A stretch of DNA of 64,000 bases from Alphaproteobacteria bacterium (GTDB lineage Bacteria; Pseudomonadota; Alphaproteobacteria; Rhizobiales; CAJQND01): NCBI GenBank assembly GCA_024227565.1, contig JAAEUE010000136.1, forward strand, positions 1-64,000, in the 5' to 3' direction. Made by a program: the position numbers and the translations under genes. Shown here one piece after another: positions 1 to 8,679 of this stretch. Numbering within the stretch: the stretch's first letter is position 1; each line of letters begins with the position of its first letter. The notes under the pieces are model-generated. The model did no database searches. It was given only the letters and a program-made list of their open reading frames with translations, and was not told the DNA's origin.

Positions 1-67
1 CCCGGATCGCAACAATAAACGGTTCAAAAAACACCCATTCCCCATCTTCCATCAACAGCCGAGCCAC
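1..67 (-). mobile_element. IS5-type transposase, N-terminal fragment cut by window edge
   Basis: Reading leftward from a GTG at 67 gives a start like MARLLMEDGEWVFFEPFI. This resembles the opening of IS5/IS427-group DDE transposases (typically ...LSDAEWAFFEPF...). A strong GAGGAGG ribosome-binding site lies just upstream of the GTG. Only about 22 residues are inside the window, so the catalytic residues and the right end of the element cannot be seen. The bases at about 85-125 probably hold the left terminal inverted repeat, but I could not fix its boundary. The family call is by resemblance of a short stretch, so confidence is moderate. Confidence 0.55.
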
Positions 68-136
68 AATAGCCTCCTCAAAAGCTACCGTGAATCACAT
101 CTCAGATGATTTGGGAATCCAATTTGTCAACAGGAC

Positions 137-1318
137 CTAGGCTTGGTCCGTGGCCAGTTGCTGTTCCACAAGCTGGGTCCAGAATGATGATCCGGCCGTC
201 AGCGCTTCATCGGAGAAGTCATAGTCGGCAGAATGCAGCGGGCGGGCGTTGGAGCCTTCTGTGCCATTGCCCATGAGAACGAAGCACCCTGGGCGGGCCT
301 TGGCCATATGGGCAAAATCCTCCGAGAAGAGTTTGGCTTCGCATTCACCGTCCACATGGGCTGCCCCCACAAGTGCCGCCGCCGCATCTGCTGCCGCCAT
401 GGCGGGGGAGGCTGCGTTGATGGTAGCCGGGAAGATGGTGTCGTAGGACAAGGTCGCGCTCACCCCATGGGCCTGGCAAATGCCGTCTACAATCTGGCGC
501 ATGCGCGCCTCGATGGTCTGGTTGATCTCAGGGGTCAGCGCCCGGGCATCGCCGCGCAGCACGGCTGAGCCGGGCAATACATTGCGCTGACCGTCGGTCA
601 CGAACTCGGTGATGGACACCACGCCGTTGAGACTGGGGTTCAGTTTGCGTGAGACGATGGTTTGCAGTGCGTTGACGATCTGAGAACCCACCACGATGGC
701 ATCAACGCCCATGTGGGGCAGGGCGGCGTGGCCGCCATGGGCGGTGATCTCAATCTCAAACAGGCTTTCACTGGCCGTTATGGGGCCTGCCCTTGTGGCG
801 AAGGTGCCGAGGGCCATGCCAGGGATGTTGTGCATGCCGTAGACTTCATCCACGCCGTAGTCTGCGAACAATCCTTCTTCGATCATGGCTGCCGCGCCGA
901 GGCCGTGTTCCTCGTTGGGCTGGAAGATGAAGACCACCCGGCCGTTAAAGGCTCCGTTGGCCGCCAGGTGCTTGGCCGCGCCCAGCAACATGGTGGTGTG
1001 GCCATCATGGCCGCAGGCATGCATGACGCCGGTGTTGGAGGAGCGGTGCCCGAAGGTGTTGAGCTCAGTGATCGGCAATGCGTCCATGTCCGCTCTGAGG
1101 CCGATGCTGCGCGTGCCGTTGCCCTTTTGCAGGATGCCGACAACGCCGGTACGGCCCACGCCGGTGTGCACCTCCAGCCCAAAGCCGGTCAGCAACTCGG
1201 CCACGCGCTTGGCCGTCCGGCTCTCCTCAAAGCCCAATTCGGGGTGGGCATGAAAGTCATGCCGCCACGCCGTCATCTCATCGTGGAGTGGCTGAGTGGG
1301 TAAGGAGAGTGTCGTCAT
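137..1318 (-). CDS. M20-family amidohydrolase (hippurate/N-acyl-amino-acid hydrolase type)
   Basis: A 393-residue cytoplasmic metal-dependent amidohydrolase that should cleave N-acyl amino acids or similar amides. The metal-site signature HACGHDGH is at about residues 100-107, followed by the NEE segment near 135-137 that carries the general-base glutamate. The length is normal for the family. The start at 1318 keeps the usual 15-20 residues before the HAHPELGFEE segment. It overlaps the 3' end of the Lrp/AsnC gene by 41 bp, so the two are probably co-transcribed. Pairing with an Lrp regulator suggests amino-acid or peptide scavenging. The exact substrate cannot be read from the sequence. Confidence 0.9.
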   Translation of the reverse strand: MTTLSLPTQPLHDEMTAWRHDFHAHPELGFEESRTAKRVAELLTGFGLEVHTGVGRTGVVGILQKGNGTRSIGLRADMDALPITELNTFGHRSSNTGVMHACGHDGHTTMLLGAAKHLAANGAFNGRVVFIFQPNEEHGLGAAAMIEEGLFADYGVDEVYGMHNIPGMALGTFATRAGPITASESLFEIEITAHGGHAALPHMGVDAIVVGSQIVNALQTIVSRKLNPSLNGVVSITEFVTDGQRNVLPGSAVLRGDARALTPEINQTIEARMRQIVDGICQAHGVSATLSYDTIFPATINAASPAMAAADAAAALVGAAHVDGECEAKLFSEDFAHMAKARPGCFVLMGNGTEGSNARPLHSADYDFSDEALTAGSSFWTQLVEQQLATDQA

Positions 1319-1799
1319 GGGGTTTCTCTGAACACAAGGTAATCGGCAGAACGTTTGTGTATTTAACCTGATTTAGGGCGAAGGACGATTCAATTGATGA
1401 GACCCCGTCAATCCGGGTCAGGGAGGTTTTGAGGAAGCGCTCATAGGCTTCCAGATCCTGCGCCACAACACGGAGCAGATAGTCCCGTGAACCGGTCATA
1501 AGATAGCACTCCAAGACCTCAGGGTATTTGGCGATCTCAGCGTCAAAGCGGGCCATGACGTCCTCGCGTTGGTGCTCGAGCTTTACCGAGACGAACACCG
1601 AAACCGGCAACCCCACAGCCTTCTGGTCCACCATCGCCACATAGCGCGAGATAATACCTTCGCGCTCCAGCCGTTTCAGGCGGCGCAGGCAGGGGCTGGG
1701 GGAAAGCCCCACCCGTTCAGCCAGTTCCTGGTTGGTGTAACGCCCGTTCTCCTGGAGCAGGGCCAGCAGTTTGCAGTCAATCGTGTCTAAGCTCGGCAT
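1278..1799 (-). CDS. Lrp/AsnC-family transcriptional regulator
   Basis: A 173-residue regulator with an N-terminal winged helix-turn-helix (about residues 5-60, containing NQELAERVGLSPSPCLRRL) and a C-terminal RAM ligand-binding domain (about 70-150). The tail past about residue 155 is longer than usual and runs over the start of the amidohydrolase gene. It is divergent from the threonine deaminase gene with a 112-bp gap between the starts. By family habit it would autoregulate and control that neighbour in response to an amino acid. The effector is not visible; threonine, isoleucine or a branched-chain amino acid is an inference from context. Confidence 0.9.
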   Translation of the reverse strand: MPSLDTIDCKLLALLQENGRYTNQELAERVGLSPSPCLRRLKRLEREGIISRYVAMVDQKAVGLPVSVFVSVKLEHQREDVMARFDAEIAKYPEVLECYLMTGSRDYLLRVVAQDLEAYERFLKTSLTRIDGVSSIESSFALNQVKYTNVLPITLCSEKPHDDTLLTHSATPR

Positions 1800-1911
1800 G
1801 GCAATATTCTCTGCGTTTCAGGTCCAATTTTGGTGGGTTATAGCAAAACGGCTGCAAAATTTGGCATTATTTGGCAGGATCAGCTGTGCGCCTTAGCGTA
1901 TAATCCCACCC

Positions 1912-3156
1912 ATGGCCACCAATGAGCACCCCTTGCCCGTTTCGATTGATGACGTCCGCGCCGCGGCGTCAGCCATTCTGGGTGCGGTGAAGCAGACGGC
2001 GTTTCAAAAGAGCGAGACACTGTCCGCCATGCTGGGGTGCGAGATCTGGCTAAAGTTTGAAAACCAGCAGTTCACCGCATCGTTCAAGGAGCGCGGCGCG
2101 CTGAACAAGCTGCTGCAGCTTACCGATGCGCAGAAGAAACAGGGCGTGATCGCCATGTCGGCGGGCAACCACGCACAAGGCGTGGCGTATCATGCCAAGC
2201 GGCTGGGCATTCCCGCCGTGATCGTCATGCCGGAAGGCACCCCCACGGTGAAGGTGGAGGGCACCAGGGCGCACGGAGCCAAGATCGTCCTTGAGGGGGC
2301 GACGTTGGAGGATTCAGCGAACTACGCCGCTCAGCACGGCAAAGCAGAAGGGCTCACCTTCATCCATCCCTATGATGATCCGCTCATCATTGCCGGCCAG
2401 GGAACCGTGGCCCTTGAGATGTTGGAGCAGGGGCCAGAGCTCGACGTGATGATGGTGCCCATCGGCGGCGGTGGGCTGATGTCTGGCATGGGGATCGTTG
2501 CCCGTGCGCTGGCGCCCCGGATGGAAGTCATCGGCGTGCAGAGCGCGCTCTACCCCGCCATGAAGGCAGCCTATTACGGAGATGATGCTCCGCCAGCCCT
2601 TGGGGGCGACAGCCTGGCGGAAGGCATTGCGGTGAAGAACCCGGGTGTGTTGACCACCCTGATCATCAAATCCGTTGTCGATGACATCGTGCTGGTCTCA
2701 GAGCCACAGCTTGAGCGGGCCGTGACGTTGTTGCTCGACATTGAAAAGACGGTTGCAGAGGGCGCCGGCGCCGCTGGCCTTGCCGCCATACTGGCGGACC
2801 GGGAGCGCTTCGCTGGCAGGCGGATTGGGCTGGTGGTCTGCGGCGGCAACATAGACATGCGTCTGCTCTCTGATGTGTTGACCCGGGAGCTTGCCAGGGC
2901 AGGGCGCATTGCGCGCCTGGCCATTGATGTGCGCGACCGGCCCGGGGAACTGGCCCGTCTCACCCGCATTCTGGCCGATCAGGATGCGAACATCCTGGAT
3001 ATCTCCCACCACCGGGTGTTCACCTCCACCCCGGCCAAGGGCGCCCGGACGATATTTGAGATTGAAACCCGCGACCGGCAACATCTGGACGATGTTGTGA
3101 ATGCGATTTCCGCCGACGGCTATACGGTCAGCCTGCGCGGCCCTGATGAGATTTGA
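1912..3156 (+). CDS. Threonine ammonia-lyase (biosynthetic/catabolic deaminase with ACT domain)
   Basis: A PLP-dependent enzyme of 414 residues that converts threonine (and serine) to 2-oxobutyrate (or pyruvate) plus ammonia. The PLP lysine is in SFKERGA (K59), the substrate loop is SAGNHAQG (about 84-91), and the phosphate-binding glycine loop GGGGLMSG is near 186. A single C-terminal ACT domain (about 335-414, starting RLAIDVRDRPGELARL) suggests allosteric amino-acid control. This is the short IlvA/TdcB-like form rather than the 510-residue two-ACT form. It is followed after 3 bp by the E1-like transketolase gene, so the two form an operon. The 2-oxo acid it makes is a plausible substrate for that enzyme. 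Confidence 0.9.
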   Translation: MATNEHPLPVSIDDVRAAASAILGAVKQTAFQKSETLSAMLGCEIWLKFENQQFTASFKERGALNKLLQLTDAQKKQGVIAMSAGNHAQGVAYHAKRLGIPAVIVMPEGTPTVKVEGTRAHGAKIVLEGATLEDSANYAAQHGKAEGLTFIHPYDDPLIIAGQGTVALEMLEQGPELDVMMVPIGGGGLMSGMGIVARALAPRMEVIGVQSALYPAMKAAYYGDDAPPALGGDSLAEGIAVKNPGVLTTLIIKSVVDDIVLVSEPQLERAVTLLLDIEKTVAEGAGAAGLAAILADRERFAGRRIGLVVCGGNIDMRLLSDVLTRELARAGRIARLAIDVRDRPGELARLTRILADQDANILDISHHRVFTSTPAKGARTIFEIETRDRQHLDDVVNAISADGYTVSLRGPDEI

Positions 3157-3159
3157 ACC

Positions 3160-5547
3160 ATGAACCAAGACAGCCACATGCCCTTGCCCCTGGAGATCCT
3201 GGAAGATCTGGAAAAGCGGGTGCTCTATCTGTCCGCCCAGATCATCCATCATGCCAACCATGACCGGGTGAGCTCGGACGGCCTGAAAGTGGGCGGCCAC
3301 CAGGCGTCCTCTGCATCGCTCGTCACGATCATGACGGCGCTGTATTTTGCGGTTCTAAAGCCTGAGGACCGGGTTGCGGTCAAGCCCCATGCCAGCCCGG
3401 TGTTTCATGCGATCCAATATCTCTTCGGCAATCAGACCCTTGAGAAGTTGATCGATTTCAGGGGCAAGGGCGGCGCCCAGTCCTATCCCTCGCGCACCAA
3501 GGATGTGGATGATGTGGATTTCTCCACCGGCTCGGTCGGGCTCGGGGTTGCGCTGACCTCGTTTGCCAGTCTGGTACAAGACTACATCCAGGCCAAGGGC
3601 TGGGGCGATGACTGGCTGGAGGGCCGGATGGTCGCGCTCGTGGGCGATGCGGAACTCGATGAAGGCAACATCTATGAAGCCCTGCTGGAGGGCTGGAAGC
3701 ACGGCCTGAAGAACTGCTGGTGGGTGATCGACTATAACCGCCAGAGCCTGGACGCGGTTATTTCAGACCGCCTGATGCCGAAGCTGGAATCTGTGTTCGA
3801 GAACTATGGCTGGCAGGTGCTCACCCTGAAATATGGCAAGAAGCTCGAGGCTGCCTTTGCAGAGCCCGGCGGGGAGGCCTTGCGCCAATGGATCGACAGC
3901 TGTCCGAACTCGCTCTATTCGGCGCTCACGTTCCAGGGCGGCGACGCATGGCGGGCCCAGCTTAACGAAGATCTGGCCGGCACTGCTGAGGCGCTGGCGC
4001 TGGTTGCCCGTTATGACGACACCGATCTGCCGGTGCTGATGACCAACTTGGCGGGCCACTGCCTGGAAACCCTGTTGGAGGCATTTGGCAGTGTTTCCGA
4101 CGACAAGCCGGTCTGCTTCATCGCCTACACCGTCAAAGGCCATGGCCTGCCGCTGGCCGGGCACAAGGACAATCATGCCGGCCTGATGAGCTCTGGCCAG
4201 ATGAGCGCGTTTCGCGCTGCCAACAATATTCTTGAGGGCCAGGAATGGGAGAAGTTTGCCGGGCTGAACCGGGCAACCGAAGACATGGAGGCGGCGCTTG
4301 CCAGCGTGCGCTTCAATGCCCGGGGCACGCGCCGGATGTCTGCGCCCCGCGTCGAGGTTCCGCCGCTCACCTGGCCGGAAATCCGCGGTGCCATGTCCAC
4401 GCAGGAAGGCTTCGGCAAACTTCTGGACGAGATCGCCAAGACCGAGAGCCAGCTTGCCGAGCGCATTGTCACCACATCGCCGGATGTGACCGTGTCCACC
4501 AACCTGGGCCCTTGGGTCAATCGGCGTGGCATCTTCTCGCTGGAGGAGCAAGAGGACGTCTTTCAAACCCGCAAGCTCATGTCGGCCCAGCGCTGGCACA
4601 TGGGGCGCGATGGCCAGCATATGGAGCTGGGCATTGCGGAGAATAACCTGTTCTTGCTGTTGGCGGCGCTGGGGCTTTCCCACGAGGTATTCGGCACCCG
4701 GCTTTTGCCTATCGGCACGCTCTACGATCCGTTTATCCAGCGTGGTCTCGATGCGCTCAACTATGCCTGCTACCAGGACGCCCGCTTCATTGTTGTGGCC
4801 ACGCCATCGGGCATTACGCTTGCACCAGAGGGCGGAGCCCACCAGTCCATCAGCACGCCGCTCATCGGCATGGCCCAGGACGGCATCGCCTCCTTCGAGC
4901 CATCCTACGTGGATGAGCTTGCGGTGATCCTGGAGTGGGCGTTTGACTACATCCAGCGCGCGCCAAAGACGGCGCAGAAGGATGAATGGGTGCACGAGCG
5001 CGAAGGCGGGTCGGTGTATCTGCGCCTGTCGACCCGCAGTGTCGATCAGCCGGTGCGCGACATGGATGATGCCATGCGCGATGGCGTCATCAAGGGGGCT
5101 TACTGGATGCGCCCGCCCCAAGAAGGCGCCCGGCTGGCGATTGCCTACACCGGCACCTCGGCCCAGGAGGCCCAGGAGGCGCTGGGGCTCGTGTTGTCCC
5201 GCTTCCCTGGCGCCGGGCTGTTGGCGGTGACCTCCGCCGACCGGCTCAACGCCGGGTGGAAGGCTGCGCAAACCGCGCAGCAGCACGGCAAGCGCGATGA
5301 GCTTTCCTACGTGGAAGAATTGTTGGCCCCGCTGGACCGGGAGGCGCAGATCGTCACCGTGATCGATGGCCACCCAACCGCGCTCTCCTGGCTTGGCAGC
5401 GTGCATGGCCACAAGGTCCAGGCGCTTGGCGTTGAGCACTTTGGCCAGACCGGCACGCTGGATGATCTCTATGACGAATACCGGATCAGCACTGATGCCA
5501 TCGTCGAGGCCTGCATGGCGACACAACAGGTCGTGCGCCGGGCTTGA
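3160..5547 (+). CDS. AceE-like thiamine-diphosphate E1 (2-oxo-acid dehydrogenase / transketolase family)
   Basis: A 795-residue ThDP enzyme of the homodimeric pyruvate dehydrogenase E1 (AceE, COG2609) class, about 90 residues shorter than enterobacterial AceE. The ThDP/Mg motif begins at GDAELDEGN (about 162-170) and closes at N193 in VIDYNRQ. A central pyrimidine-binding domain with HMELGIAENN (about 487-496) and a C-terminal transketolase-like domain follow. No lipoyl E2 or E3 gene is present in the window, so it is either a stray E1 that works with a remote complex or a non-oxidative decarboxylase/ligase. Co-transcription with threonine deaminase suggests 2-oxobutyrate as substrate (inference). 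Its start lies 3 bp after the preceding stop codon. Confidence 0.75.
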   Translation: MNQDSHMPLPLEILEDLEKRVLYLSAQIIHHANHDRVSSDGLKVGGHQASSASLVTIMTALYFAVLKPEDRVAVKPHASPVFHAIQYLFGNQTLEKLIDFRGKGGAQSYPSRTKDVDDVDFSTGSVGLGVALTSFASLVQDYIQAKGWGDDWLEGRMVALVGDAELDEGNIYEALLEGWKHGLKNCWWVIDYNRQSLDAVISDRLMPKLESVFENYGWQVLTLKYGKKLEAAFAEPGGEALRQWIDSCPNSLYSALTFQGGDAWRAQLNEDLAGTAEALALVARYDDTDLPVLMTNLAGHCLETLLEAFGSVSDDKPVCFIAYTVKGHGLPLAGHKDNHAGLMSSGQMSAFRAANNILEGQEWEKFAGLNRATEDMEAALASVRFNARGTRRMSAPRVEVPPLTWPEIRGAMSTQEGFGKLLDEIAKTESQLAERIVTTSPDVTVSTNLGPWVNRRGIFSLEEQEDVFQTRKLMSAQRWHMGRDGQHMELGIAENNLFLLLAALGLSHEVFGTRLLPIGTLYDPFIQRGLDALNYACYQDARFIVVATPSGITLAPEGGAHQSISTPLIGMAQDGIASFEPSYVDELAVILEWAFDYIQRAPKTAQKDEWVHEREGGSVYLRLSTRSVDQPVRDMDDAMRDGVIKGAYWMRPPQEGARLAIAYTGTSAQEAQEALGLVLSRFPGAGLLAVTSADRLNAGWKAAQTAQQHGKRDELSYVEELLAPLDREAQIVTVIDGHPTALSWLGSVHGHKVQALGVEHFGQTGTLDDLYDEYRISTDAIVEACMATQQVVRRA

Positions 5548-5610
5548 GGGGGAAATTGGGAAGGGCCTGTATCTGCCGATCCACCATAGCCGGCATTTCT
5601 CTCCAACCGC

Positions 5611-5695
5611 CCGTATCCCTCATCCTTCCCGCATCCCTCACCCGTCCCGCATCCCTCGCTCCATCCCTACCCCTCATCCTTCCCGCATCCCTGCG
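5611..5695. repeat. Imperfect pyrimidine-rich short repeats (CCCGCATCCCTC type)
   Basis: Units related to TCCCGCATCCCTC recur at least four times, and the 13-mer CCTCATCCTTCCC appears twice. The strand bias (C/T on the plus strand) is strong. The array runs directly into the first hairpin of the neighbouring inverted pair. It looks like slippage-generated, non-coding sequence. Confidence 0.7.
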
Positions 5696-5762
5696 AAAGC
5701 AGGGATCCAGCACCCGGAGCCAACAGCACGCCCAGAGCTTTGGGCCCCTGCTTTCGCAGGGG
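5689..5762. repeat. Pair of inverted REP-like hairpins (CCCTGC-GAAA-GCAGGG)
   Basis: The first hairpin (5689-5704) is CCCTGC/GCAGGG with a GAAA loop. The second (5745-5762) is CCCCTGC/GCAGGGG with a TTTC loop, the exact reverse complement of the first core. Two head-to-head copies of a short palindromic unit resemble a BIME-type arrangement of REP sequences. It lies between convergent genes, a common REP location, and could act as a bidirectional terminator. Confidence 0.7.
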
Positions 5763-5938
5763 CGCGGGAGAGGGTGTGGGCCTTGGGAGAAGGACTGGGG
5801 TGTAGATTGCGGGAATTGCTGCGGTGCACAATTAATATATTGATTTATATCAGTCTATTACAAGCAGTTGGGTTCGTTTGGCAATTTTCAGCAGTTCTTG
5901 CTTGCAACCTTCTGCCCGCAAACGTTGCACGCAACCAA

Positions 5939-6868
5939 CTAAGCCAGATTCAAGGCCCGGTCACTGGCCGCCTCTTCAAGCAGCCATTCGCGAAAGGCGG
6001 CAACTTTCGGCTCATCCTTAGTGGCCATGGGGCTGACCACATAAAAGCTGTAGGCGATGGGGATTTTGAGATCGAAGGGGCGCACCAGGCGCCCTGACTT
6101 CAAATCGAAGTGGGCCAACGCAATGCGGCCCAGCACAACGCCGGCGCCCTCAACGGCCGCGTCCAGTCCATGGTCGGCCAGGGTGAAATGTACCCCACCA
6201 TCCAAGTTGATGTTCGTCAGGCCGGCAGCCTCGCACCAGGTTTGCCAGCTGGGAACATTGTCGAAAAAACTCAAACTCTCATCGTGGATCAGAACATGGT
6301 GGGCCAGATCCGCCGGTTCACGCAAAGGGTGCTCGTGGCTGTTGGCCACCAGGTCAGGACTGCACAGTGGGGTGACATAGTCACTGATGAGCCGTTCTGA
6401 ATGCAGGTTCGGATAGGCGCCCGTGCCGAACCTCACGGCCAGATCGATCTGTTCATTCTCAAAATCTGAGATCTGCAGATTGGCTGAGATCCGTGGATCG
6501 ATATCCGGGTGGCGCTGAATGAACCGGTAGAGCCGCGGCGCCAACCACTTTGCCGCAAAGGCCGGGCCAACCGACACCACCAGAATATTGGTCTCCGTGC
6601 GCCGTCTCAAGGTGCGCATGGCTTCGTCCATGCGTTCAAAGCCGGCTCTGATGCCGGGAAACAGCGCCTGGCCCTGGGGCGTGAGTTCAATGGCCCGGTT
6701 CAGGCGTTTGAAGAGTTTGACGCTTAAAATTTCCTCAAGGTGACGCACCTGATAGCTGAGCGCGGCGGGGGTGACATGAAGCTCTTCAGCCGCATGGGTG
6801 AAGCTCATGTGGCGGGCTGTGGCTTCAAAGGCCCGAAGGCCGTTCAACGGGGGCAGCTGGTAGGCCAT
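5939..6868 (-). CDS. LysR-family regulator, GcvA type
   Basis: A 309-residue LysR-type regulator. The N-terminal helix-turn-helix (about residues 5-65, with the LPPLNGLRAFEATARHMSFT opening typical of the GcvA/AmpR branch) is followed by a periplasmic-binding-protein-like effector domain (about 92-300). GcvA-like members in alphaproteobacteria regulate diverse targets, so glycine cleavage should not be assumed. It is divergent from a small 60-residue gene at 7015, the most likely direct target. The start at 6868 fits the family. Confidence 0.88.
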   Translation of the reverse strand: MAYQLPPLNGLRAFEATARHMSFTHAAEELHVTPAALSYQVRHLEEILSVKLFKRLNRAIELTPQGQALFPGIRAGFERMDEAMRTLRRRTETNILVVSVGPAFAAKWLAPRLYRFIQRHPDIDPRISANLQISDFENEQIDLAVRFGTGAYPNLHSERLISDYVTPLCSPDLVANSHEHPLREPADLAHHVLIHDESLSFFDNVPSWQTWCEAAGLTNINLDGGVHFTLADHGLDAAVEGAGVVLGRIALAHFDLKSGRLVRPFDLKIPIAYSFYVVSPMATKDEPKVAAFREWLLEEAASDRALNLA

Positions 6869-7014
6869 GATGTGTGTTTTTCAAGCAAAGAAATTTTAAG
6901 TGACATGCAAAGATAACTCGTTTGTCGCAGAAGCGCAATCTCACTATGTATGGTGCCAAGGACAGCTTGTGAGTTGGAATTAAGGTTCCAGTAACACGTT
7001 GAAAAGGATGGAAA

Positions 7015-7197
7015 ATGAAACACAAGATTGAAAATTACGATCCAAAGCGTATGGGTGAGTATCTGAAGGCGGGCCGCCGCGAACGCGCATTGGCCTTTCG
7101 CGATGTCATGATTTCACTAAAGGCATTTTACACAAAACCGTCACAATCCGGCGGCTCGGCCCCCTTGGGTCGTCCCACCGCTTCAAACGCTTGTTGA
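7015..7197 (+). CDS. Small basic protein of 60 residues, unknown
   Basis: A short frame with a good AAGGA ribosome-binding site 7-8 bases before its ATG. The central part (AGRRERALAFRDVMISLKAF) is an amphipathic basic helix like those of many alphaproteobacterial miniproteins of the DUF1127/RSP_7527 style. The last 18 residues are low-complexity and may not be conserved. It is divergent from the LysR gene at 5939-6868, across a 146-bp gap. No function is assigned. Confidence 0.5.
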   Translation: MKHKIENYDPKRMGEYLKAGRRERALAFRDVMISLKAFYTKPSQSGGSAPLGRPTASNAC

Positions 7198-7285
7198 GGC
7201 GCAGTTCAACCCCAACTTCCTCCTAGCCATTGCCTGCCTCCCGCAGTACACCAGCAGAGCAAACTGCTGATGCGGGAGGACGGAC

Positions 7286-7951
7286 ATGGCGACGATTTGC
7301 ATTACAGGCCCAAATAGGGGAATTGGGCTGGAACTGGCCCGGCAATACCGCAACCGCGGCGATGATGTGCTCGCGGTGGTTCGCGTGCCAACCCCGGAAA
7401 TAAGCGCCACCGGTGCTGAGATCTTTTCCGGCGTTGACGTTTCAAACGATCAATCGGTTGCCCGTCTGGCCAAAGAACTGGAGGGGCGCAAGATCGATGT
7501 GCTGATCAACAATGCCGGCATTTTCCGCGACCGCAACGGTTTGGCGGAGATGAGCGTTGAGGCGGTGCGCGAAGAAATTGAGGTCAACACCATGGGCCCG
7601 CTTGTGGTTGGCCAAGCGCTGAGCCCGTTGATTGCAGATGGCGGCAAGCTGGCCATCGTGTCCTCAAACCTAGGGTCCATTGAGAATGCTGCGCGCGCTT
7701 CCGGCTATGGCTACAACATCTCCAAAGCGGGGGTGAACATGGTGGGCAAAATGCTCAGCCTGGAACTTGCCCCACGCAAGATTGCCGTTTTGCTTTTGCA
7801 CCCCGGCTGGGTTTCAACCGATATGACAAGTCACGAAGGTCCAGTGTCGGCGCCAGAGTCGGCCTCTGGTCTGATCCGGGAAATCGATGCCCTGAGCATG
7901 GAAACCACCGCTTCGTTCCGCTCTTGGGAAGGCAAAGATCTGCCCTGGTGA
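7286..7951 (+). CDS. Short-chain dehydrogenase/reductase (C-factor/CsgA-like)
   Basis: A 221-residue SDR. The nucleotide-binding loop is TGPNRGIG (about 7-14; Pro replaces the usual Ala), the NNAG motif is near 75-78, and the catalytic Tyr/Lys pair is Y143-x3-K147 in YNISK. These features and the length match the CsgA/YbbO-like NAD(P)-dependent branch that acts on carbonyls. A GGGAGGA ribosome-binding site precedes the ATG. It stands alone, convergent with the 182-residue membrane protein gene, so the substrate is unknown. Confidence 0.85.
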   Translation: MATICITGPNRGIGLELARQYRNRGDDVLAVVRVPTPEISATGAEIFSGVDVSNDQSVARLAKELEGRKIDVLINNAGIFRDRNGLAEMSVEAVREEIEVNTMGPLVVGQALSPLIADGGKLAIVSSNLGSIENAARASGYGYNISKAGVNMVGKMLSLELAPRKIAVLLLHPGWVSTDMTSHEGPVSAPESASGLIREIDALSMETTASFRSWEGKDLPW

Positions 7952-7963
7952 CACACCCGATGT

Positions 7964-8512
7964 TCATTCGGGTTGTGGGCCATGGGCCTTGATGTAGGCC
8001 TCTAGAGTTTCCTGAAGCTGTTTGTGGCTGATCTTCAAGCCGTGCGCGCTCACCGCGAACCGCACGCTGTTTGAAAGCCGGTGATAGCTGCGCAGCAGGC
8101 GGGGAAGGGGCTTATAGGTCAAGGCCTTGTCGGCCTCCTTTGACAAGACAAGTTCGATCACTTGTGCCTGGCGGTTACGGCGCGGGCGTATGTGGTCGAT
8201 ATCGCGCCAGGAAACCGTGTCGGCAGACAGCCTGCGATCACATACACCTTCAGGTGAGATGGTCACCACCGGTGCATCGGAGCGCAGCATCAACTTGGCC
8301 AAATAGAAGGATACGCCCACAAGAACGGCCGTTCCGATCAAAAACGCAACGAGCGCAACAGTGGTCAGGATCTCTGCATTCAACCAAACTGCGGCCCCGA
8401 TTCCCAAACCGGCCAGAACGGTGAGAGCAAAGGAGCCCAGCAGCTGCAGTGCAGACGCGCTGATTTCAACGGTCTGGCTTGGATCAATCGCCGTTTTCTG
8501 CTTCTTTGCCAC
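7964..8512 (-). CDS. Hypothetical membrane protein with two TM helices
   Basis: A 182-residue protein with a hydrophilic N-terminus, two transmembrane helices (about 25-45 and 51-74), and a cytoplasmic C-terminal domain of about 100 residues. The C-terminal part begins VVTISPEGVCDRRLSADTVSWRDI. This pattern, strand plus W-x-DI, is typical of PH-like/YdbT- or STM3941-style domains that follow a helical hairpin. I do not recognise a named family with certainty. It ends 12 bp from the convergent SDR gene. Confidence 0.6.
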   Translation of the reverse strand: MAKKQKTAIDPSQTVEISASALQLLGSFALTVLAGLGIGAAVWLNAEILTTVALVAFLIGTAVLVGVSFYLAKLMLRSDAPVVTISPEGVCDRRLSADTVSWRDIDHIRPRRNRQAQVIELVLSKEADKALTYKPLPRLLRSYHRLSNSVRFAVSAHGLKISHKQLQETLEAYIKAHGPQPE

Positions 8513-8679
8513 GCTTGGTCCTTGTTTGCGCCTTTGCTCGGGGCACTTTCACCGTAATGTTTGCCAGTTGCACCAAGCTTGCCACATTGGGTTGATACCT
8601 GTGATTCCCTTCACAGAGCCATTGACGTGATCAGTCCCCATCCGGTAATGGCGGGTCATCCCAGATTTGGAGCGTTGAG

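Larger units (their letters stand above)
5548..5938. other. Convergent intergenic gap filled with repeats, no gene
   Basis: This 391-bp space lies between the E1 gene (plus) and a LysR gene (minus), both of which end into it. It has no convincing coding frame. The left half is a pyrimidine-rich imperfect repeat array. The middle holds a pair of mutually inverted hairpins. The right part, from about 5825, is AT-rich. The hairpins could end transcription from both sides. Confidence 0.7.

Noticed and set aside
3763..5526. A 587-codon open frame on the minus strand opposite the E1 gene
   Set aside because: It is antisense to a clearly coding ThDP enzyme and its translation has no family features. 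GC-rich codon use of the real gene keeps the opposite strand open.
5611..5695. CRISPR array
   Set aside because: Units are short, imperfect and contiguous without unique spacers of constant size, and no cas genes are near.
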